The position numbers and the translations under genes were made by a program. The notes beneath the pieces were generated by a model that saw only the letters and a list, made by a program, of their open reading frames with translations, was not told the origin of the DNA and did not search any database. Positions 27,919 through 38,505 of a stretch of 64,000 nucleotides of DNA are shown here, piece by piece (positions within the stretch are counted from its first letter, which is position 1; each line of letters opens with the position of its first letter). Source of the stretch: Pterobdella sp. o SKG-2022 (Eukaryota > Annelida > Clitellata > Hirudinida > Piscicolidae); contig OZ038325.1 of the NCBI GenBank assembly GCA_964035795.1, positions 2,048,473 to 2,112,472 on the forward strand. The letters are read 5' to 3'.

Positions 27919-30900
27919 GTTCGCTCAACCTTTTTTTTTGTTTGTTAAAACTTTATTTTTTTCTTTTTTTACTATTCTCATTTAAATCCATTTTTTTTTA
28001 TCTTTCTTCATTATCAAACTCATTTTTCCAGCTACCCCTCCAACCACATGTGTTATTGAGGATGTTATAGATGATCCAAATACTAAAGTCACCTCAACAC
28101 CTGCCAGTCTAGACCCTTATTCAAAGACGTCTTTCAAACTTCCTGCCTCTGGCAATAAACCTTTGATTAAAATCACTTTTAGTAAACGTATTTTATCAAG
28201 ACTCAGCTTTGAGGTTGAAAATGTGGAAAGTGTCAAGGTCGAAATGAAACATTTTTTTGGAAACCCAATGTACAGAGAAACTCACACTCCTAAAAACGTA
28301 AATTTTTAATTTTCACAATAAACATTCTTTCCGTGTTCATATTATTCACAACAATATAAATTCTATACAAAAACCTTTCAATTTCCAGGGTAAAATCCAA
28401 ATATATGCTGCCGTTGATGATGTAGGAACCATCACTTTGGAGTTTACTCCATCCGATACTACTCAAAATGTTTTAGTTACCGATCTAAGTGTGTTTGTGT
28501 GCTCTGAAGCTCCAACCACTCAGTCTGTACCTCCAACCACTTTAGGCGGTGAAACGACCCTGACCACCTTCTACATGCAAACAAGTATGTCATTCTTTTT
28601 ATTTTTGTCAGCGATTACTTATCTATTTCCAAATACCACTCAGCATCAGCTTCTGGAACCGAATGTGACACTGAAAATGCAATTGACTATACCGATACCA
28701 GTCTCACGACCTACCCTGAAGTTGAATCTACCACATTACCTATAACATTCCCTGCTTCAGAATACGTCGTTGTTACTGCTACTTTTGGCGAATTACTAGA
28801 TATCAAAGAATTTGTGGTTGTAGGAGACAATATTAGAGGTGTAAGTATAGTGGCAAAAGATGAAGTGTATAACCCTATTGACTCGTTTGATGTTATGGCT
28901 GATTCTCAAGTAAGCATTGCTTTTTACTTTTCTAAAAAAAAACTTTCAAATTTTTCATTTCTATCAACTCCATATTCTCAGAATACGGTAAAAGTAGAAA
29001 GATCTTTGATAAGTGTGAAATCTGTTGTTTTGGCAATCACACCGAAAGCTACGACTGAAGAAGTCATACTCTCTACTCTTGAAATCCGTGTTTGTGCCGA
29101 AGAAGGTAAAATTAATATATAATCCTCATTCATTTTTTTGTCATACAATATTAGAATAATTATTTCTGCCCTAACAGAAGAGGACTTAGATAATTTAGTA
29201 GAACGCACTACTTCTGTAAAAGAAAGTACATTGGCTCCCACTCAAACCGTAACTACAGGTCTGCATTTTAATCCAGTCCATCTACAATTTATATAATCAT
29301 TTTATTACTATCTTATAATAATTCTTTCAAGGCTCTGTACCACCAACCACATGTGTTATTGAGGATGTTATAGATGATCCAAATACTAAAGTCACCTCAA
29401 CACCTGCCAGTCTAGACCCTTATTCAAAGACGTCTTTCAAACTTCCTGCCTCTGGCAATAAACCTTTGATTAAAATCACTTTTAGTAAACGTATTTTCTC
29501 AAGACTCAGCTTTAGGGTCAAAAATGTGGAAAGTGTCAAGGTAGAAATGAAACATTCTTCTGGAAACACAATGTACAGAGAAACTCACACTCCTAAAAAT
29601 GTAAATTTTGAAGTTTCACAATAAAAATTTTTTCCGTGTTCATATTATTCACAACAATATAAATTCTATACAAAAACCTTTCAATTTCCAGGGTAAAATC
29701 CAAATATATGCTGCCGTTGATGATGTAGGAACCATCACCTTGGAGTTTACTCCATCCGATACTACTCAAAATGTTTTAGTTACCGATCTAAGTGTGTTTG
29801 TGTGCTCTGAAGCTCCAACCACTCAGTCTGTACCTCCAACCACTTTAGGCGGTGAAACGACCCTGACCACCTTCTACATGCAAACAAGTATGTCATTCTT
29901 TTTATTTTTGTCAGCGATTACTTATCTATTTCCAAATACCACTCAGCATCAGCTTCTGGAACCGAATGTGACACTGAAAATGCAATTGACTATACCGATA
30001 CCAGTCTCACGACCTACCCTGAAGTTGAATCTACCACATTACCTATAACATTCCCTGCTTCAGAATACGTCGTTGTTACTGCTACTTTTGGCGAATTACT
30101 AGATATCAAAGAATTTGTGGTTGTAGGAGACAATATTAGAGGTGTAAGTATAGTGGCAAAAGATGAAGTGTATAACCCTATTGACTCGTTTGATGTTATG
30201 GCTGATTCTCAAGTAAGCATTGCTTTTTACTTTTCTAAAAAAAAACTTTCAAATTTTTCATTTCTATCAACTCCATATTCTCAGAATACAGTAAAAGTAG
30301 AAAGATCTTTGATAAGTGTGAAATCTGTTGTTTTGGCAATCACACCGAAAGCTACGACTGAAGAAGTCATACTCTCTACTCTTGAAATCCGTGTTTGTGC
30401 CGAAGAAGGTAAAATTAATATATAATCCTCATTCATTTTTTTGTCATACAATATTAGAATAATTATTTCTGCCCTAACAGAAGAGGACTTAGATAATTTA
30501 GTAGAACGCACTACTTCTGTAAAAGAAAGTACATTGGCTCCCACTCAAACCGTAACTACAGGTCTGCATTTTAATCCAGTCCATCTACAATTTATATAAT
30601 CATTTTATTACTATCTTATAATAATTCTTTCAAGGCTCTGTACCACCAACCACATGTGTTATTGAGGATGTTATAGATGATCCAAATACTAAAGTCACCT
30701 CAACACCTGCCAGTCTAGACCCTTATTCAAAGACGTCTTTCAAACTTCCTGCCTCTGGCAATAAACCTTTGATTAAAATCACTTTTAGTAAACGTATTTT
30801 CTCAAGACTCAGCTTTAGGGTCAAAAATGTGGAAAGTGTCAAGGTAGAAATGAAACATTCTTCTGGAAACACAATGTACAGAGAAACTCACACTCCTAAA

Positions 30901-33900
30901 AATGTAAATTTTGAAGTTTCACAATAAAAATTTTTTCCGTGTTCATATTATTCACAACAATATAAATTCTGTACAAAAACCTTTCAATTTCCAGGGTAAA
31001 ATCCAAATATATGCTGCCGTTGATGATGTAGGAACCATCACCTTGGAGTTTACTCCATCCGATACTACTCAAAATGTTTTAGTTACCGATCTAAGTGTGT
31101 TTGTGTGCTCTGAAGCTCCAACCACTCAGTCTGTACCTCCAACCACTTTAGGCGGTGAAACGACCCTGACCACCTTCTACATGCAAACAAGTATGTCATT
31201 CTTTTTATTTTTGTCAGCGATTACTTATCTATTTCCAAATACCACTCAGCATCAGCTTCTGGAACCGAATGTGACACTGAAAATGCAATTGACTATACCG
31301 ATACCAGTCTCACGACCTACCCTGATGTTGAATCTACCAGATTACCTATAACATTCCCTGCTTCAGAATACGTCGTTGTTACTGTTACTTTTGGCAAATC
31401 ACTAAATATCAAAGAATTTCTGGTTGTAGGAGACAATATTAGAGGTGTAAGTTTTGCGACAAAAGATGAAGATGGCAACCCTATTGACACGTTTGATGTT
31501 ATGGCTGATTCTCAAGTAAGCATTGCTTTTTACTTTTCTAAAAAAAAACTTTCAAATTTTTCATTTCTATCAACTCCATATTCTCAGAATACAGTAAAAG
31601 TAGAAAGATCTTTGATAAGTGTGAAATCTGTTGTTTTGGCAATCACACCGAAAGCTACGACTGAAGAAGTCATACTCTCTACTCTTGAAATCCGTGTTTG
31701 TGCCGAAGAAGGTAAAATTAATATATAATCCTCATTCATTTTTTTGTCATACAATATTAGAATAATTATTTCTGCCCTAACAGAAGAGGACTTAGATAAT
31801 TTAGTAGAACGCACTACTTCTGTAAAAGAAAGTACATTGGCTCCCACTCAAACCGTAACTACAGGTCTGCATTTTAATCCAGTCCATCTACAATTTATAT
31901 AATCATTTTATTACTATCTTATAATAATTCTTTCAAGGCTCTGTACCACCAACCACATGTGTTATTGAGGATGTTATAGATGATCCAAATACTAAAGTCA
32001 CCTCAACACCTGCCAGTCTAGACCCTTATTCAAAGACGTCTTTCAAACTTCCTGCCTCTGGCAATAAACCTTTGATTAAAATCACTTTTAGTAAACGTAT
32101 TTTCTCAAGACTCAGCTTTAGGGTCAAAAATGTGGAAAGTGTCAAGGTAGAAATGAAACATTCTTCTGGAAACACAATGTACAGAGAAACTCACACTCCT
32201 AAAAATGTAAATTTTGAAGTTTCACAATAAAAATTTTTTCCGTGTTCATATTATTCACAACAATATAAATTCTGTACAAAAACCTTTCAATTTCCAGGGT
32301 AAAATCCAAATATATGCTGCCGTTGATGATGTAGGAACCATCACCTTGGAGTTTACTCCATCCGATACTACTCAAAATGTTTTAGTTACCGATCTAAGTG
32401 TGTTTGTGTGCTCTGAAGCTCCAACCACTCAGTCTGTACCTCCAACCACTTTAGGCGGTGAAACGACCCTGACCACCTTCTACATGCAAACAAGTATGTC
32501 ATTCTTTTTATTTTTGTCAGCGATTACTTATCTATTTCCAAATACCACTCAGCATCAGCTTCTGGAACCGAATGTGACACTGAAAATGCAATTGACTATA
32601 CCGATACCAGTCTCACGACCTACCCTGATGTTGAATCTACCAGATTACCTATAACATTCCCTGCTTCAGAATACGTCGTTGTTACTGTTACTTTTGGCAA
32701 ATCACTAAATATCAAAGAATTTCTGGTTGTAGGAGACAATATTAGAGGTGTAAGTTTTGCGACAAAAGATGAAGATGGCAACCCTATTGACACGTTTGAC
32801 GCTATGGCTGATTCTCAAGTAAGCATTGCTTTTTAAGTTTATGAAAGTAAATTTCAAATTTTTCATTTTCATTCTTCTCATACTTCCAGAATACGGTGAG
32901 AGTAATAAAATCTTCAAGTAGTGTGAAGTCTGTTGTTTTGGCTATCACACCAAAAGATACGACTCAGCAAGTGGAAATTTCTACTCTTGAAATCAGTGTT
33001 TGTGCCGAAGGTAACATTAAATCATTATTAACTTGGCTTACCATGCTCAATAAGTTCTATTGAGTGAATATTAATACTTTGGTAGATTTAGATTTTTCAT
33101 GTGTATGTTACGACATTTTCCATTCAAAATTTTCTACCCTCGATAACTTACTAATTTATTTTATATTTCATATTTTTAAAACTTCATTCCGTATATAATA
33201 TTTTTTATTATTCTAATATTTATATATTTATTATAATATTTTTTATTTGTGTTATTACAGAAGAAGGCTTAGATAACCTTGAGGACAGAACTACAACGCT
33301 TGCTAGAGAAACTACCATGTCTTCAACAGGTACTTTCATCAATAATATTCCCCTCGAAAGCTTTGAATTTCTTCTAAAACACACTTTCTTAAGTTATTAT
33401 AAACCGAAGTAATGTAATGTAATGCGGTATATATAAAGCGCTTTTCCTTATAGATCAAAGCGCTTGCTACAAATTTAATGTAGCGAAAACACACTGTGGA
33501 ACAGGTGCTAATTGTCGGCCCACGCGGGATCGAACCCGGTAACTTTAGATAATTAGTCTAATGCTCAACCATTGAGCTATAGGGGCCGAAGTATAAACTG
33601 CATTAGTTTTTCGAAACCTACCGAAATCCATTTTTATTTTCTAATGACATTTTTATGAAAATTACCTATATTTCAGTTTGTCAAATCTCGGACGTCACTT
33701 CAAGCTCATCATTCTCTTTCTCTTCTCGTCCCGAAACAACTTCCACTGATGTCAAAAATATTGATATCCCAGCCGATGAATCACCTCTGTTGGAACTAAG
33801 TCTTGGAGAAACCTTGAAAATAATGAAAGTTGTGTTCACACCTGATAATATTCAATCCATCGAATTGAAAGTGCTTGCTGATGACGGCTCTACTGTCTAC

Positions 33901-35701
33901 GAAAACTCTATCACAATCCCAAGCACGGTACGACTTGGAAATTTTAATTATTTTTTTTAATGACATTTCAAATGTGGATTTTTGTTTCAGAAGAAAGTTG
34001 AAATTGCTGTGGTTGAAACTGGATCTAAACTGAAACTAGATATCAATCCGAAAGATTCCTCTAAACCTGTTATTTTCTCAGGATTGGCTGTGGTAGCCTG
34101 TTCCGTCTCAGTAACAAGTAAGTTTCTTCTTCTTAGCTTGGTATGAATTTTATTCAGTTCGTTTGTTTCAAATTCAAATTTATGAACTTTAATATTGATG
34201 TTGGATTGTTATTTATTTACTATTTTATTTCTCCAGCTCCTTCCATGACCACAACAAGACCAAAAGAAAGTAATTATACGCTTTAAATTTTTTTACAAAA
34301 GCTTAACTGTTTGAAATATTTTCAGAAACTTGTACTGCCAAGATCTTAGATGAAATTTTGGCTCTGGTTAAAGACAAAGATGGACTCATTGGCTACGTTG
34401 AAAAAGATGGTGTACCAGGTTTGTCAAGTGATGGAGAGAAAGTGTTTGAGGGTGACAATCTCACTGGACCTCTCTCTGTCATCGTCAACTCTTGTTACAA
34501 ATGGTTAGTTGAAAGGATTATTCTATTAGGAATTGTCGAATTTTTATCTGTTATAAAGTATTACATAATGTAAATTGAAACTTTCAGCAACTGTAACGAG
34601 GATGGTAATTTCGAATGCACAGTAAGTTTTATTTCATTTTCAATGAATTACATTGAGTAAACTTTACAGAAATTCTAAACGAGTTCTAAACATTTCATAA
34701 CACAGCTCAAAAACACAACATCTGACGAAGACACCTGTTACCCTGTCTATTGTGACAGCAATGGCTTCGAGCTGGTTTACAACAGAAGCAATGTCTGCCA
34801 GTGTGGACCGGTAAAACTAACTTCGAATTGTATAATTTTTTTAACGTATTAAGTTGAGTTTTTAAATCATAACTGGTATTTAAATAATTATAAAAATAAT
34901 TTTAAATCTAATTTTGTTGACGTTTTCAATAGAATTTTAAATTAAAAATTTCAATTGAATAATCAAAGGATGGAAATATGTATGTCGAAGACTTCCCTTA
35001 CTGTTGTTCATGCGACCATTGGCTTGGTAATACTCGTTTGATTGGATTTCTTGTATTTCGATTAGACATTCCAATATCAGTTTTTATTTGAATCAGATAT
35101 GAACATTTTTGAGAAATATTTTTTTTTATATTTTAAATATTTTTCAAATTTATACGTTTACTTTTAAACGAATTTTTTTCGTTTTAAGATGATTGGAGAG
35201 ATAAACCCAAGTTTGACGAGACTTGCAAAGTTGCTGAAAAAATTGAGAAATTCGAAACAACCTATAATGGAAAGGTAGACATTTCAATGTTTCCGATCAC
35301 GCTTCTCAATATTATGACAACTTTACTTTTTAAATATCAAACTTAATCTAATAGTATTTAAACTATAAATGAATTATTTCAAGAATTGCGTGTCTACATC
35401 GGATGTCAAGATAACTTCCTGTAAAGGAACGTGCGGTGAAAGTTATGAAGAAAGTAAAATTTCTTGGGTCGATGGAGATCTTATAATGAAGAATGGCGAT
35501 TGTAAATGTTGTAAAGGAAAAGAAGGAAGATGGAAAACTTACGAGGTGAAAATTTGATGCCCTTGTTGTATTTAAGCTTAGAAATTATGTGAAAAAACTA
35601 AATTTCACTAAAATTTTTCACAGATGGATTGTGAAGGAGAAAGCAAGGACATCAAGGTTTACGAGCTGACGAAGTGTGGCTGTGACGGATGCAAAAATTA
35701 A
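1..35701 (+). CDS. Giant repetitive secreted mucin/glue-like protein with C-terminal cystine knot (3' part, open at left edge)
   Basis: I could trace one continuous frame through 87 GT-AG exons with every splice phase matching, giving about 26.1 kb of coding sequence and about 8,705 visible residues, ending at TAA 35699-35701. The start and any signal peptide lie left of the window. Order: a partial unit (exons 1-367, 448-682), 18 complete three-exon type-1 units, a shortened exon 27697-27918, four five-exon type-2 units (28032-33329), one lone domain (33677-33927 + 33991-34117), a Thr-rich exon 34237-34269, then exons 34326-34503, 34588-34621, 34706-34810, 34969-35026, 35189-35274, 35384-35545 and 35624-35701 for the Cys-rich tail. 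By cystine-knot family knowledge it should be extracellular and disulfide-linked into multimers. A mucus, cuticle or adhesive role is inference. I do not recognise a named orthologue. Confidence 0.85.
778..27888 (+). repeat. 21-bp coding minisatellite (TTQKAGA) at the start of every X exon
   Basis: Immediately after each X acceptor the sequence reads TTQKAGA 7 or 8 times, followed by TTKGEGTQGTT. Units starting at 2277, 8252 and 9730 have seven copies; the others have eight. The Gly codon alternates between GGT and GGA, giving two main patterns: GGA at copies 2 and 4, or at copy 2 only. The unit at 8252 changes the following Lys to Asn. The peptide is rich in Thr, suitable for O-glycosylation, and has adjacent Gln and Lys. 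Confidence 0.95.
28032..33329 (+). repeat. Type-2 tandem array: four units of about 1,303 bp, five exons each
   Basis: Units begin at 28032, 29332, 30635 and 31938. Exons in unit 1 are P 28032-28297, Q 28389-28584, R 28644-28909, S 28982-29105 and T 29178-29258; unit 2: 29332-29600, 29692-29887, 29947-30212, 30285-30408, 30481-30561; unit 3: 30635-30903, 30995-31190, 31250-31515, 31588-31711, 31784-31864; unit 4: 31938-32206, 32298-32493, 32553-32818, 32890-33010, 33261-33329. P+Q and R+S each encode one domain running from a first Cys to a last Cys, and T encodes an acidic/Thr linker. The third R acceptor is the AG in front of CATCAG; the nearer-upstream AG would break the frame. P1 and S4 are the most diverged copies, at the array edges. 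Confidence 0.93.
33405..33591 (-). mobile_element. tRNA-derived SINE in an intron of the giant gene
   Basis: Read on the minus strand, 33587-33516 is a degenerate tRNA-like head: D-arm GCTC/GAGC, a perfect five-pair anticodon stem with a CTAATTA loop, and a B-box GGTTCGATCC. Its acceptor and T stems contain mismatches. The body has two copies of AAGCGCTT (33436-33443 and 33458-33465), and the element ends in a CATTA-type tail. A seven-base direct repeat, TATAAAC (33398-33404 and 33592-33598), flanks it as a possible target-site duplication. Confidence 0.7.
33677..34269 (+). other. Last lone Cys-bounded domain and Thr-rich linker of the giant protein
   Basis: Exons 33677-33927 and 33991-34117 encode one more copy of the domain, starting CQISDV and ending AVVAC. 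It is strongly diverged from the arrayed copies but keeps the same phase-0 intron and the motif pattern hydrophobic-x-hydrophobic-x-P-(K/D) before the closing Cys. Exon 34237-34269 supplies a short PSMTTTRPKE linker to the Cys-rich tail. Confidence 0.85.
34326..35701 (+). other. C-terminal cysteine-rich module: VWC-like segment plus CTCK cystine knot
   Basis: Exons from 34326 encode a Cys-spaced segment, then CNCNEDGNFEC, a run with CQCGPDG and CCSCDHW that resembles von Willebrand factor C repeats, and from 35384 a ten-cysteine terminal domain. That domain shows the CTCK pattern C...SCKGTCG...DCKCC...DC...KCGCDGCKN and stops two residues after the last Cys. In VWF, gel-forming mucins and hemocytins this domain dimerises the chain through disulfides in the ER. 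It therefore supports secretion and polymerisation here. Family assignment is by Cys pattern only. Confidence 0.8.
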
Positions 35702-35859
35702 TATGAAGGCTTCCTTCTTTTAATATAACCATAAAACTTGAACTTAATTTTTTGGCAGATTTTGATATATAGGTGATTTTAATTCCCACGTTTTATCATT
35801 ACTTCTTGAAACTAAATGGATTATTCTTGAAAATTTATTTAAATTATGATTTTTTTTTA

Positions 35860-35865
35860 AATAAA
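35860..35865 (+). promoter_or_regulatory. Candidate AATAAA polyadenylation signal of the giant gene
   Basis: AATAAA lies about 160 bases after the stop codon at 35701, in AT-rich sequence. It is the most plausible 3' end signal. Confidence 0.5.
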
Positions 35866-38505
35866 TATATGCACAAATAATGTTTTTTTGGTTTATTAAA
35901 TGCTAAAAATAAAAATACCTTAAGTAGGTTTCTCATCTGAGCTTTAAAAGTTACTCAAATACAAGTTATTTGAAGCAAAAAAATTAATTTTCAAAATTCA
36001 AACTCGAAAAAGTATAACTAAAAATTGTATTTTTGAAATTTTCAGTTAGTTTCTTCAGAGTTTACATCAATTATTATCCTAATTCTAGATTGAGATATAA
36101 GTATAAGCACATTGAATTATTTTACGATAAAATTGGAAAAAATAATTATATTTGAAAATTAATTTAATTTTTTTTTCACCAAAACTCATTAACAACAACC
36201 AAGATAAAATATGTAAGTCTCAGAACAAACCTTTATCTAAGAATTTCATTTTTAGGTTTTACCCGCGAAATAAGACAAAGCGGTGAGCTTAAGCAGCTGA
36301 CACATCTCTACAAACTCACAAAAAACTTTTGATTGGTTGATGAAATATTCATGAAGTTTTTAAACCAAATTATTTTCGTTTATTGGTGTGTAATTATTAC
36401 TTATAAACTAGGTTTTTTTTGAAAATTAATTGTCAAAAATTTTTTTGAGTCCAACAAAGTGCTCACGCGAAAGAAATTTTGAACTAATTTTGAATTATGA
36501 CACGATTAAAAATCTCATCGTTTAAAACGGATAAATTCAAATAATAACATTAAGATAAACAAATTTTCGGAAAGTGGTCTCTCTTTATATAAGCCTTATT
36601 ATTCACTAAAAACTCTAAGAGCTAATAAGATTTAGATGAGTTTGATATAATTAAAATTGAATTCATTATTTTATATTTAATCCATGAATGATATTGTTAG
36701 TCTCCAACAAATTAACATTCATTCAAAAGTTAGAAAAAAACATTTCCTGCAGCCACTCAAAAAGTTTTTGGCCTAAGTTTTTAACTTATAATTTCCTATA
36801 TTTTTTTTTGTGAAAGTTAAACTTTTAGTGTGAGAAAAAATATTCAAGATTGAGTTGAATACGAAATTGAGATGAATTGAAAAAATGAAATCATCTTTCA
36901 ATTTTCTTAAACCAGTGAAATTACCTTGGACACAATAAGCATTCTTTTTCTGTATGGCCATACTTATTTCTTGTGGTAGGAAAGAAGTTGACCGTGGTTT
37001 TCTTGTTTCTTTGACTGTTTTGTCATCAACTTCAACCCGTGTGAACCCTGGGGGCAAATAGTGACAACTTCTGATGTAAAAATTTCGTAATATGCGGATA
37101 ATATTCTATATTATTTTGTCACGGAACAATTTTTTTTCCAATTTCCCTTTAAGTGTGAGATTCATCAGTGAAATCATTTTAAAAAATTCTTTACTATAAA
37201 TATTAATTAATAGATTTTGAAAAGCTCCGAGTTGTTTAATCATTTAAGCTTTTAATCTTAACTGATTCCCCAACGAAAATATTAAATTACAACATAAATA
37301 TGTAGAAATTTATTTTAAGAAAGTTCATGTTTTGATTGAAATCTTTCAAGATCCTATTTGCTCATAATTTCAATAAATTCTTGCCACATTATCACCTAAT
37401 AAACAGCTAATAAAGACTCAAACCTCCCTCTCCTAATTATTTCACATGACGGTCAATAACTTGCTTAAACTTAAGGTGTGCATAAATATTAATTTGTTTT
37501 TCTTGTAAAATAATCCTTTATATAGCTCTAAACTTAAATGACACTTACAGTAAAAGTTTCTTCTAGACTTTTTTTTAATTCTTCGAGCCAAACATAAATA
37601 TTCAAATAAAAATGTTTTTATGAGTTTATTTTATTCTATGCAGCTTATGATGAGATGAACTTACATTATCAAGTAGAGGTACAAATCTTCTAGACTTTGA
37701 GTGCCAATACAACTAGAAGCTTTTGCCATATTTATTAAAAGTTTCTATATATAAAGAATTAGTATATTAAAGCTATTATATAAATATCTATTGGTTTCAA
37801 GAAGCTATTTTAAATTTAATCTAATTTTTTAGTTTAAAAGAATTATTAATTTAATATAATTAGTTACTTAATTTCAAAATGAAATTTATTTAATTATTTT
37901 TTAATTAAACAAAATATTAAGTTAATTAAAATCATATTAATTTAATTATTTTTACTTTTTAAAAACATATAAATAAAATTAATTGCTCCTTTTATTTTAC
38001 TATCCTTATTGATACTGAGTAAAGGTAGCTATGATTATGATGTGTACACAGTTATCAATAACAGGTGTTTGAATGCTGTATGCCAAAGCAACCTTTATAA
38101 GAAGAAATTGATTTGAATACAAAAGATGAAACTTATTTTTTCTTCCAACTGATTTTTATTGTAGCTGCGGCATTTAAAATAGGATTGAAATATTTTTTTA
38201 GGTTTTTATTTTGATGAAAATGTTTAAACCAGACAGGGTTGGTTTTATTTTTTATTGATACTTTTAAACGGAACTTTAAACAGTTGCTTTTAATTAATAT
38301 GTGAAATCCAAGTTAATACATGCTTTAAAACTTCATAGAGATTCCGAATCACATAATGTAGTTTTTTAGAGATATCGTATATTCTTTTGTAAACTTGAAT
38401 CTCAACAGTGAAAACTTCAGATTATAAAGACTTATAACAACACGTAGAGAAAAATTTTTATTGAGCTGAAATTTTCAACAAGTAAAACCTTGTCATAATT
38501 TATCA
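35866..38505. other. AT-rich intergenic stretch between the giant gene and the EF-hand gene
   Basis: No convincing gene was found. It holds one candidate minus-strand exon (36925-37070), a weak plus-strand candidate that I rejected (36256-36331), and many A/T runs. The promoter of the downstream EF-hand gene should lie in its right part, but no specific motif can be defended. Confidence 0.5.
36925..37070 (-). other. Candidate isolated internal exon, unknown gene
   Basis: On the minus strand an acceptor (CATCAG) is followed by an open, protein-like frame (SCHYLPPGFTRVEVDD...) of about 48 codons and a donor CAAG|GTAATT. The composition is unlike the surrounding AT-rich DNA. I found no partner exon with matching phase (1 at both ends) on either side, so it could be an orphan or decayed exon. 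Confidence 0.3.

Noticed and set aside
33516..33587. Functional tRNA-Ile gene on the minus strand
   Set aside because: Acceptor and T stems have mismatches, there is an extra base before the D-arm and a T after the anticodon; it is the head of a SINE.
36256..36331. Possible + strand terminal exon (TREIRQSGELKQLTHLYK...)
   Set aside because: One acceptor and 24 codons only, with no upstream partner; chance open frame is likely.
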